DNA from: an uncultured Oscillospiraceae bacterium
GTDB lineage: Bacteria > Bacillota > Clostridia > Oscillospirales > Ruminococcaceae
Length of the DNA: 8,271 bases
Direction: 5' to 3'
NCBI GenBank assembly: GCA_934465295.1
Contig: CAKSKU010000038.1
Location: 1 to 8,271, forward strand
In this document: in pieces, positions 1 through 5,904 of the stretch
Layout of the letters: the number at the start of each line of letters is the position of its first letter
How positions within the stretch are numbered: position 1 is the first letter of the stretch
Translations under genes and position numbers: made by a program
The notes under the pieces: generated by a model
The model's input: only the letters and a program-made list of their open reading frames with translations
Database searches by the model: none
Told to the model about the DNA's origin: nothing

Positions 1-105
1 GGTGGTTCTTAAACATTATATCATTTTGGAAGTTGTTTTTCTATACTTTGTGTCACCTATCTATTGTAACATAACACTATTTTTGTGAATTTTAAAAAAA
101 TACTA

Positions 106-134
106 TTGACTTATGGCTTTGTATATGCTATAAT
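106..134 (+). promoter_or_regulatory. Predicted housekeeping promoter of metK (extended -10)
   Basis: A -35 element TTGACT (106-111) and a perfect -10 TATAAT (129-134) are separated by exactly 17 bp. TGC at 126-128 gives an extended -10 motif. The expected start site is near 141, two bases before the riboswitch aptamer, so the promoter and riboswitch positions support each other. Bases 1-105 upstream are AT-rich; I see no gene or clear signal there. Confidence 0.9.
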
Positions 135-142
135 AAAGAAAA

Positions 143-253
143 CTTATCAAGAGTGGCGGAGGAACTGGTCCTGTGAAGCCCGGCAACCTAATTGCAGAAG
201 TTATTTCTGACAGGAAAGGTGCTAAATCCTGCGGTGAAAAGCCGAGAGATGAG
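143..253 (+). ncRNA. SAM-I (S-box) riboswitch aptamer
   Basis: This is a cis-acting leader RNA that binds S-adenosylmethionine. The conserved S-box blocks appear in order: CTTATCAAGAG at 143-153, the GGCGGAGGAACTGG block from 156, GAAGCCCGGCAACC at 175-188, GGTGCTAAATCCTGC at 218-232 and GAGAGATGAG at 244-253. The closing helix P1 can be drawn as CTTATC (143-148) with GATGAG (248-253), including one G-T wobble. An intrinsic terminator follows at 275-306, so the expected logic is an OFF switch: bound SAM stabilises P1 and allows termination before metK. I did not find a convincing antiterminator that overlaps the 5' arm of the terminator. The family assignment is nearly certain from the conserved core and from the downstream SAM synthetase gene. 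Confidence 0.96.
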
Positions 254-274
254 TAAGATTTGTCTTTAACGTCT

Positions 275-306
275 GCGCTTGAAAAGTTTTTTCAGGTGCT
301 TTTTTT
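275..306 (+). terminator. Intrinsic terminator of the SAM riboswitch expression platform
   Basis: Bases 275-285 pair with 289-299 in an 11-bp stem (two G-T wobbles) closed by a 3-base loop at 286-288. Seven T residues (300-306) follow directly. It lies between the aptamer and the metK ribosome binding site, the usual place for the switching terminator. The next signal is the AAAGGAGGA site at 312-320. Confidence 0.9.
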
Positions 307-326
307 ATTTTAAAGGAGGAATTTAA

Positions 327-1505
327 ATGTCAAAGAAGTTTTTTACATCGGAATCCGTAACTGAAGGTCACCCCGACAAAATATGCGACCAGATCTCGGA
401 CGCTGTTCTCGATGCTATCCTTAAAGAAGATCCAATGGGCAGAGTTGCCTGCGAAACAGCCACTACAACGGGTATGATACTCTGTATGGGCGAAATTTCC
501 ACAGAATGTTATGTTGATATCCCGAAGATCGCACGTCAGGTTGTCATTGATATCGGTTATGACCGTGCAAAGTTCGGTTTTGACGGTCATACCTGTTCAG
601 TTCTTACAGCAATTGATGAGCAGTCCGCAGATATCGCACTCGGTGTTGACGAAGCTCTTGAACATAAGCAGGGCGAGAAGTCCGACCGCTTTATGACGGG
701 TGCGGGCGATCAGGGTATGATGTTCGGATTTGCCTGCAACGAAACACCCGAGCTTATGCCTATGCCTATCTCGCTTGCACATAAGCTTGCAAAGAAGCTT
801 ACGGAAGTAAGAAAGAACGGCACTATCCCTTATCTTCGTCCGGACGGAAAAACTCAGGTAACCGTTGAATATGACGACAACAAGCCCGTTCGTGTGGATA
901 CGGTCGTTGTTTCCACACAGCACTCCGAAGCTGTTTCGCTCGAACAGATCCGCGCGGATATCATCGAAAAGGTAATAAAGCCGATCATTCCCGCAGAACT
1001 TCTCGTTGATACAAAGTATTATGTTAACCCGACAGGACGCTTCGTTATCGGCGGACCTCAGGGCGACAGCGGTCTTACGGGCAGAAAGATCATCGTTGAT
1101 ACCTACGGTGGATATTCCCGTCACGGCGGCGGAGCTTTCAGCGGAAAGGATCCCACAAAGGTAGACAGAAGTGCAGCTTATGCAGCAAGATATGTAGCAA
1201 AGAATATCGTTGCGGCAGGACTTGCCGATAAGTGCGAGATCGAGATAGCTTATGCCATCGGCAAAGCAGAGCCTGTCTCCGTCCTCGTAGACAGCTTCGG
1301 CACAGGCAAGGTCTCCGACGATAAGCTTTCCGAAGCCGTAAGCAAAGTGTTCGACCTGCGCCCCGCTGCAATAATCGAAGCACTCGACCTCCGCAAGCCG
1401 CAGTACAGACAGCTCGCAGCATACGGTCACATGGGCAGAGAGGACCTCGGCGTTGCCTGGGAAAAGACTGACAAGGTAGAGGAGCTTAAAGCGGCTGTTA
1501 AGTAA
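327..1505 (+). CDS. metK: S-adenosylmethionine synthetase (methionine adenosyltransferase)
   Basis: This cytoplasmic enzyme makes S-adenosylmethionine from methionine and ATP, releasing phosphate and pyrophosphate; the family acts as a homotetramer. The 392-residue product has normal family length. Visible motifs are the N-terminal SESVTEGHPDK segment (residues 8-18) with the conserved His15 and Asp17, the GAGDQG signature (125-130), GDSGLTGRKIIVDTYGG (246-262) and the glycine-rich GGGAFSGKDPTKVDRS signature (267-282), which contributes to the active site. The ATG at 327 has a strong AAAGGAGGA site ending 6 bases upstream. The gene stands alone, behind a SAM riboswitch that should reduce expression when SAM is plentiful. 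It converges with phoR, with a 332-bp gap between their stop codons. No truncation or missing motif is seen. Confidence 0.98.
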   Translation: MSKKFFTSESVTEGHPDKICDQISDAVLDAILKEDPMGRVACETATTTGMILCMGEISTECYVDIPKIARQVVIDIGYDRAKFGFDGHTCSVLTAIDEQSADIALGVDEALEHKQGEKSDRFMTGAGDQGMMFGFACNETPELMPMPISLAHKLAKKLTEVRKNGTIPYLRPDGKTQVTVEYDDNKPVRVDTVVVSTQHSEAVSLEQIRADIIEKVIKPIIPAELLVDTKYYVNPTGRFVIGGPQGDSGLTGRKIIVDTYGGYSRHGGGAFSGKDPTKVDRSAAYAARYVAKNIVAAGLADKCEIEIAYAIGKAEPVSVLVDSFGTGKVSDDKLSEAVSKVFDLRPAAIIEALDLRKPQYRQLAAYGHMGREDLGVAWEKTDKVEELKAAVK

Positions 1506-1550
1506 AAAGCAAAACCGAAATGTTCGGTAGTGCGAAGCTAATTAAAGTTT

Positions 1551-1604
1551 TTAAAGCAAACAGGAGACAAGGTGACAGGATCACCTTGTCTCCTGTGCCT
1601 TTAA
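1551..1604. terminator. Large hairpin, possible bidirectional terminator for metK and phoR
   Basis: Bases 1561-1575 and 1581-1595 are perfectly complementary, giving a 15-bp stem with a 5-base loop (1576-1580). The stem can extend outward through TTAAAG (1551-1556) with CTTTAA (1599-1604), past small bulges. Each side is A-rich before the stem and T-rich after it: TTTGCTTT on the minus strand and CCTTTAATT on the plus strand. That fits a bidirectional terminator between converging genes. The T-runs are interrupted, and the hairpin lies about 240 bases past the phoR stop codon, so it could equally be a dispersed inverted repeat. Confidence 0.55.
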
Positions 1605-1612
1605 TTAAGTTT

Positions 1613-1654
1613 ACAGTTGACAGTTAACAGTTTTAATTGATAATTGATAATTAC
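1613..1654. repeat. Six-unit array of degenerate 7-bp repeats
   Basis: The stretch divides without gaps into six heptamers: ACAGTTG, ACAGTTA, ACAGTTT, TAATTGA, TAATTGA, TAATTAC. The first three differ only at the last base. The next two are identical and the sixth nearly so. It begins 18 bases after the 15-bp hairpin. It resembles the short tandem heptamer arrays found between genes in several bacterial groups. No function can be read from it. Confidence 0.7.
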
Positions 1655-1817
1655 GCTATTGCAATTGACGTTATGCTGTTAGTTTAGGAAGTTTCACTCT
1701 CTGCTAAAGGTCAAATTGCCCCTGTCACCCTTTGAACAAATCGGAATTCTTGCAGAATTAACGTAAACTTTAGTTGGCTTTGCAACGCCGAAACAAAGTT
1801 GAGTGATACCAATAATT

Positions 1818-1838
1818 CCGAATTCCGCTTTCCGAATT
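1818..1838. repeat. Three-unit 7-bp repeat reaching the phoR stop codon
   Basis: Three adjacent heptamers are seen: CCGAATT (1818-1824), CCGCTTT (1825-1831) and CCGAATT (1832-1838). The last base of the third unit is the final base of the phoR stop codon (1838-1840). AATAATT before them and TAATTTA after them loosely keep the 7-bp period. The period matches the array at 1613-1654, although the unit sequence differs. Confidence 0.6.
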
Positions 1839-3481
1839 TAATTTATTTCCTGCTCCGGAAAACTAACAGTTATCGTCGTTCCGACATTTTCTTCGCTTTC
1901 AAGCTTTATATCCGCTCCGTGGTAGATCGCACCGTGCTTTACTATCGAAAGTCCGAGTCCCGTGCCGCCGAGGGCTTTTGAGCGGCTTGAATCTACTCTG
2001 TAAAAGCGCTCGAAAACTCTGTCCTGTGCCGAAACGGGTATTCCGAAGCCGCTGTCCTTTACACTCAGAAGCGTTCTGCCGTTTTCTTTTCGGATATTTA
2101 TATCGACAGTTCCGTTCGGGCGGTTGTATTTCACGGCGTTGTCGCAGAGGTTGAAGATCATCTCATCAAGTATCTTCCTTACGCCGAAAAATACTGCGTG
2201 TTCGCCTGTGACGCTTACCGTCAGCTTTGCTTTATCGGAGACGGGTTTTATTCTGTGTGCGATCTCCTCCGAAAGCTCATAGAGGTCGATATTTTCCTTT
2301 TCATACTCAACGCTGCCGTCGTCGAGGCGTGAGATCTTGATGATATCGTTGACGAGAGTAATAAGTCTTTGCGCTTCATCATAGATCGACTTGGAGAAAT
2401 CGACAACGGTATCGTCGGGCGTTCCGCCGCTCATCATAAGCTCGGCAAAGCCTGAAATGGAGGTGAGCGGTGTTTTCAGCTCATGAGAAACATTTGAAGT
2501 GAACTCTCTTCTCAGGCGTTCACGTTCGGAGCGTTCGGTGACATCGAGGATAACAATTACTGCGCCGATTATTTTGCTCTCGTCAAAGACGGGGTTTGCG
2601 ATGAGTCGGTATATTTTTTCGCTGATGCGTATCTCGGATTCGGCAGGATTTCCCTTTACGGCTTTTTCCGCAACGTCGCAGAACTCCGTGAGAACGCTGC
2701 CTGCATCTTTTTCGATGCCGAGTATCCTTGAAGCCGCCGTATTATAGGTGAGGACGCTCGTTTTCGTATCGGTGACGACGAAGCCCTCGCTCATATTTTC
2801 GGTGATAAGGCGGAATTCCTCCTTGCTCCGCTGTGCGTCACGGAGCTGTTTCTGTATCGTTTCGTGCTGTGCGGAAAGCTTGTCCGTGAGCGGTGCAAGC
2901 TCGGGATAAGGTGCCTTTTCGGGTTTTTCCGTATCTATTTCATTTATCGGCTTTGTAATGTTTCTGGAAACGATGAATGACAGTATTCCCGAAAATATGA
3001 GCGCAGCAAGGAACACCGTCACGGCAGGAACAACGAGCGTTTTCAGCATGGCTTCGATGACATTCTGCTCCGCTGAGATACGGATAACGCTGCCGTCATC
3101 GAGGCTCACCGCATAGTATATCGTCCTTGTCATAAATGTGTCGGACTTTCTTACCGAGCTGCCCTCGCCGTTTTCCAATGCCGATCTTACCTCTTTGCGG
3201 TCAGCGTGATTTTCCATTGAGGACGGGTCTGCTTTCGTATCGAAAATAACATTGCCGTCACTGGCGATGAGCGTGATGCGCCTGTCCTGTTTGTCAAATG
3301 TATAAAGGCAGCCCTCGCCGTATTCCTCGGCTGTTGCAGCAATAAAGTGTGCTTCCGTAGAAAGCTCGTCCGTCAGTTCTTTTTCAAAAACATCGATGAG
3401 TATGCCAAAGATAAGACCTATCACAAGCACAAGCACCATACACGAAGCGAGCAGCTCCGTAAGAAATATCTTTTTAGTCAT
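1838..3481 (-). CDS. phoR: PhoR-type membrane sensor histidine kinase
   Basis: This is the predicted sensor of the phosphate-starvation two-component system; it autophosphorylates on histidine and passes the phosphate to the adjacent response regulator. The 547 residues hold a first membrane helix (about 8-30), an extracytoplasmic domain (31-146) with the IASDGNVIFDT and MENHADRKEV segments common in Firmicute PhoR sensors, a second helix (147-171), a short degenerate HAMP-like linker with ITKPINEID (175-183), and a PAS domain (about 222-310). The kinase core follows: SHELKTPLT with phospho-acceptor His333, N box NLCDNAVKYN (444-453), G1 DSGFGIP (476-482), F box near 490-493 and G2 GGTGLGLS (505-512). 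The ATG overlaps the response-regulator stop by 8 bases, which implies translational coupling; GGAGAGG inside the upstream gene serves as ribosome binding site. Assignment as PhoR rather than another PAS kinase rests on the sensor region and the pst neighbourhood. Confidence 0.92.
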   Translation of the reverse strand: MTKKIFLTELLASCMVLVLVIGLIFGILIDVFEKELTDELSTEAHFIAATAEEYGEGCLYTFDKQDRRITLIASDGNVIFDTKADPSSMENHADRKEVRSALENGEGSSVRKSDTFMTRTIYYAVSLDDGSVIRISAEQNVIEAMLKTLVVPAVTVFLAALIFSGILSFIVSRNITKPINEIDTEKPEKAPYPELAPLTDKLSAQHETIQKQLRDAQRSKEEFRLITENMSEGFVVTDTKTSVLTYNTAASRILGIEKDAGSVLTEFCDVAEKAVKGNPAESEIRISEKIYRLIANPVFDESKIIGAVIVILDVTERSERERLRREFTSNVSHELKTPLTSISGFAELMMSGGTPDDTVVDFSKSIYDEAQRLITLVNDIIKISRLDDGSVEYEKENIDLYELSEEIAHRIKPVSDKAKLTVSVTGEHAVFFGVRKILDEMIFNLCDNAVKYNRPNGTVDINIRKENGRTLLSVKDSGFGIPVSAQDRVFERFYRVDSSRSKALGGTGLGLSIVKHGAIYHGADIKLESEENVGTTITVSFPEQEIN

Positions 3482-4157
3482 CGGACGCTTCCTCTCCGCC
3501 TATTCTGTAACCGACATTTTTTATCGTCTTGATAAGCGAGCCGTTTTCGCCGAGCTTTACACGGAGCTTTCTTATATGAACATCGAGTGTTCTCGAATCC
3601 TCGTAATATTCGCCCCAGATATCGGTCAGCAGCTTTTCACGGGAAATAACGCTGCCGTTCGCTTTCATCAGCGCCGCAAGCAGGCTGTATTCCTTGAACG
3701 AGAGCGTGACCTCCTCGCCGTCCGAGCGGACGATATGCTTTTTGTCATCAAGGGTGATGCCGCCGCTTCGGAGCAAAGACTTATCCTCGTCAGATCCCTT
3801 GGAGGAACGCCGCAGGAGCGCACGGACTCTTGCGGAAAGCTCGGTCATACCGAACGGCTTTGCGAGATAATCGTCCGCACCGCTGTCAAGACCCGTCACC
3901 TTGTCGAATTCGCTGCTCTTGGCGGTGAGCATTATAACGGGGACGCTGCTGCCGCCGTCACGAAGCTTTTTCAATACAGTAAGTCCGTCCTCCTCCGGGA
4001 GCATTATATCAAGAATGAGAAGTTGCGGCTCGGCTTTTCCGAATTCAGCCCAGAACTCGCTCGGCAGTGCGAAGCCTTTTGCTTCATAGCCGTCCTTTGT
4101 CAATGCATAGCACACAAGCTTGCGGATATTGTCATCGTCTTCAAGCAGATAGATCAA
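3474..4157 (-). CDS. phoB: PhoB-type response regulator, OmpR family, TTG start
   Basis: This is the predicted DNA-binding partner of the adjacent kinase, expected to activate pst genes when phosphorylated. From the TTG at 4157 it has 227 residues, normal for the OmpR/PhoB family. The receiver domain (1-120) shows the acidic cluster EDDD (6-9), the phosphorylation site Asp50 within ILDIMLP, Thr78 in MLTAK and Lys100 in AKPF. The winged-helix domain (about 130-220) carries LDVHIRKLRVKLG (191-203) and ends with the TIKNVGYRI segment. The start was chosen because GGAGG (4170-4166) lies 8 bases before this TTG and the protein then begins MIYLLEDDD, as relatives do. An in-frame TTG at 4196 has no such site and lies inside a hairpin. 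In Bacillus the same role carries the name PhoP; many clostridial annotations use PhoB. Confidence 0.93.
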   Translation of the reverse strand: MIYLLEDDDNIRKLVCYALTKDGYEAKGFALPSEFWAEFGKAEPQLLILDIMLPEEDGLTVLKKLRDGGSSVPVIMLTAKSSEFDKVTGLDSGADDYLAKPFGMTELSARVRALLRRSSKGSDEDKSLLRSGGITLDDKKHIVRSDGEEVTLSFKEYSLLAALMKANGSVISREKLLTDIWGEYYEDSRTLDVHIRKLRVKLGENGSLIKTIKNVGYRIGGEEASDD

Positions 4158-4170
4158 TTTATTTTCCTCC
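4155..4170 (-). promoter_or_regulatory. Ribosome binding site that sets the TTG start of phoB
   Basis: On the minus strand GGAGG (4170-4166) is followed by eight bases and then TTG (4157-4155). No in-frame ATG is found between this site and the receiver-domain core, so the rare TTG start is the best choice. TTG usually lowers initiation compared with ATG, which would suit a low-abundance regulator; that effect is inferred. Confidence 0.8.
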
Positions 4171-4182
4171 GTTATAATCGGG

Positions 4183-4211
4183 AAAAAGCCGACCAAACCA
4201 AATTGACCGGC
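4183..4211 (-). terminator. Terminator-like hairpin in the phoB leader
   Basis: Read on the minus strand, GCCGGTCAA (4211-4203) pairs with TTGGTCGGC (4196-4188) in a 9-bp stem with two G-U wobbles and a 6-base loop. Five T residues (4187-4183) follow directly. This is the form of a modest intrinsic terminator. It lies after pstB and only 26 bases before the phoB start, downstream of a predicted promoter (4262-4234). It could end part of the pst transcripts, or attenuate the phoBR leader. Confidence 0.65.
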
Positions 4212-4233
4212 ATTTTCTTATAATGTTCACTTA

Positions 4234-4262
4234 ATTTTACCACATTCGACGTCATTTGGCAA
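4234..4262 (-). promoter_or_regulatory. Predicted promoter for phoB-phoR
   Basis: On the minus strand TTGCCA (4262-4257) and TAAAAT (4239-4234) are separated by 17 bp, each one base from consensus. TGG just before the -10 gives an extended -10 motif. The predicted start is near 4227, about 70 bases before the TTG start codon. It begins only 9 bases after the pstB stop codon. It would give phoBR its own transcription in addition to read-through from pst. Confidence 0.65.
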
Positions 4263-4270
4263 GAGAAAAC

Positions 4271-5029
4271 TCAACCGAAGCGTCCTCCGATATAATTTGC
4301 CGTGCGCTCGTCATTGGGCGATTCAAAAATTGTTTTCGTATCGCCGAATTCAACAGCTTCACCGAGCAGGAAGAACGCCGTTTTGTCGGCAATTCTTGCA
4401 GCCTGCTGCATATTGTGCGTTACTGTTATGATAGTGTATTTTTCACGAAGCTCCAGCGCAAGCTCCTCAATTTTCGATGTTGAAATGGGGTCGAGAGCGG
4501 AAGTCGGTTCGTCCATAAGCAGGACTTCAGGCTCGACTGCAATGGCTCTTGCGATGCAAAGACGCTGCTGCTGACCGCCGCTCATTCCGAGGGCGGATTT
4601 TTTCAGCCTGTCCTTGCATTCGTCCCAGATAGCTGCGCCCTTGAGCGATTTTTCAACGATCTCGTCCAGTCTTGTCTTTGAGCGTATGCCGTGGATCCTC
4701 GGACCGTATGCAACATTGTCATAAATGCTCATCGGGAACGGATTGGGCTTCTGGAACACCATTCCGACACGGCGGCGGAGCTTTGTCACGTCCATATCGC
4801 CGTAGATATCCTCGTTTTCGAGTGTGATGTTTCCCTCGATCCTGCAGCCGTCAACAAGATCGTTCATTCGGTTGAGACAGCGGAGAAAAGTCGATTTTCC
4901 GCAGCCCGAAGGACCTATAAGAGCGGTTATGCGGTTTCTCGGGAGCTTTATGGTGATATTTTTGAGTGCGTGATTATTTCCATACCACAAATTTAAATTT
5001 TCAGCGGTAATAATTGATTCATTAGCCAT
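4271..5029 (-). CDS. pstB: Phosphate ABC transporter ATP-binding protein
   Basis: This is the cytoplasmic ATPase that drives phosphate import through the PstC-PstA channel. The 252 residues match the usual PstB length. Walker A GPSGCGKST lies at 39-47, the Q-loop glutamine at 93 in VFQKPNPFPMSIYDNV (a typical PstB segment), the ABC signature MSGGQQQR at 149-156, Walker B VLLMDEPTSALD at 169-180 and the H-loop histidine at 205. The run NRMNDLVDGCRIEG (53-66) is also characteristic of PstB among ABC ATPases. The ATG has GAGG seven bases upstream and follows the pstA stop after 13 bp, so it is part of the pst operon. It is the last transporter gene; the next gene is the response regulator, with no phoU between them. 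Confidence 0.97.
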   Translation of the reverse strand: MANESIITAENLNLWYGNNHALKNITIKLPRNRITALIGPSGCGKSTFLRCLNRMNDLVDGCRIEGNITLENEDIYGDMDVTKLRRRVGMVFQKPNPFPMSIYDNVAYGPRIHGIRSKTRLDEIVEKSLKGAAIWDECKDRLKKSALGMSGGQQQRLCIARAIAVEPEVLLMDEPTSALDPISTSKIEELALELREKYTIITVTHNMQQAARIADKTAFFLLGEAVEFGDTKTIFESPNDERTANYIGGRFG

Positions 5030-5042
5030 AAAAAGACCTCAT

Positions 5043-5903
5043 TTATGTGCGCTCTGCAAAGTGCTTCTGTACATATTTGGCACAGAGATTGAGCAGCAGC
5101 GTGAGTATAAGAAGTATCGCAGCGACAGCGAAAGCCGTATCAAATTCGCCTCGCTCCTTTGCATACATATAAAGCGAAACTGTGAGCGTTGAGCCTGCAT
5201 TGCCGCTTGAAGCAGCCTGTGCAAAGCCGTAGATCTCGTTTGCCATTCCTGCGGTGAAGAACAGCGCAGCCGATTCGCCCGTAATTCTGCCGACAGCAAG
5301 GATAACACCCGTGATGATACCGTCAACTGCGCTTGGAAGAACGACCGTGCGGAGCATTCTCCACTTGCCCGAACCGAGTGCGAGCGCACCCTCACGGTAG
5401 CTCTGGGGAACAGCTTTAAGGCTTTCCTCGGTGGTTCTCATTATTGTGGGGAGCGTCATGATAACGAGCGTCATTGCGCCTGCGATAAGGCTTGTGCCGA
5501 AGCCGCAGAACTGAACGAATATCAACATTCCGACAAGTCCGTAGATTATCGACGGAATACCCGAAAGCGTTTCCGCAGCAAGTCCGATAAGACCCGTCAG
5601 CTTCTTGTTTTTCGCATACTCGTTAAGATATACCGCCGCACCGATGCCGAGCGGTATAACGATCACCATTGTGAAGAATATAATATAAAGCGTGTTTAAA
5701 ATGTTAGGGAGGATTCCTATCGTTCCCGTCAAAAGGCTTGGCTTTTCGGTCAGGAACTGCAATGTTATATGCGGCAGTCCTTTTACAAGCACGACTATTG
5801 CAATTGCCGCAGCCAGAATGCACACAACAGCAGCCGATACATATATAGACGCTTTCAGCGCTCCGCTTTTTACTCTGCGGACAGCAGTATTTCTATCATT
5901 CAT
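5043..5903 (-). CDS. pstA: Phosphate ABC transporter permease PstA
   Basis: This is one of the two membrane subunits of the high-affinity phosphate importer. The 286 residues contain about six hydrophobic segments, near 18-41, 66-93, 105-130, 137-155, 192-216 and 254-276. The cytoplasmic EAA loop that contacts PstB is seen as EGALALGSGKWRMLRTVVLP (171-190), preceded by AVPQSYR. The ETLSGIPSIIYGLVGM segment (111-126) is typical of Pst permeases. The ATG starts one base after the pstC stop codon, so the two are tightly coupled; an AAAGGGAAAG stretch at the end of pstC acts as ribosome binding site. The identity of PstA versus PstC rests on gene order and on the residues around GRITGESAALFFTAG (205-219). 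Confidence 0.95.
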   Translation of the reverse strand: MNDRNTAVRRVKSGALKASIYVSAAVVCILAAAIAIVVLVKGLPHITLQFLTEKPSLLTGTIGILPNILNTLYIIFFTMVIVIPLGIGAAVYLNEYAKNKKLTGLIGLAAETLSGIPSIIYGLVGMLIFVQFCGFGTSLIAGAMTLVIMTLPTIMRTTEESLKAVPQSYREGALALGSGKWRMLRTVVLPSAVDGIITGVILAVGRITGESAALFFTAGMANEIYGFAQAASSGNAGSTLTVSLYMYAKERGEFDTAFAVAAILLILTLLLNLCAKYVQKHFAERT

Positions 5904-5904
5904 C

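Larger units (their letters stand above)
1506..1837. other. Non-coding gap between convergent metK and phoR, rich in small repeats
   Basis: No supported gene lies here. Besides the hairpin and 7-bp repeat arrays listed separately, it holds a short 6-bp hairpin just after metK (ACCGAA 1514-1519 with TTCGGT 1523-1528, no T-run), a 6-bp hairpin AATTCT/AGAATT (1745-1759), and a looser inverted repeat AACTTT/AAAGTT (1766-1800). GGTGACAGG at 1571-1579 recurs inverted as CCTGTCACC at 1721-1729. Base composition is more AT-rich and more repetitive than in the neighbouring genes. This suggests a dispersed intergenic repeat or a decayed small element, but that is inference. Confidence 0.6.

Noticed and set aside
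1..12. GGT GGT TCT TAA as the end of an upstream gene
   Set aside because: Only three codons before a stop; nothing distinguishes it from chance.
597..1430. 277-codon open frame on the minus strand inside metK
   Set aside because: It is fully antisense to a gene with all family motifs; the protein is Cys-rich, low in recognisable motifs, and typical of a shadow frame.
1613..1654. Possible CRISPR-like array
   Set aside because: The units are 7 bp with no spacers.
1799..1981. 60-codon plus-strand frame spanning the gap and the end of phoR
   Set aside because: Most of it is antisense to the conserved kinase domain and the rest is repeat sequence.
4171..4176. TATAAC as a -10 for phoB downstream of the hairpin
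   Set aside because: The start site would fall in or after the ribosome binding site and no -35 is present.
3396..4223. 275-codon plus-strand frame across phoB and the start of phoR
   Set aside because: It is antisense to two well-supported genes, shows no domain, and has no convincing ribosome binding site.
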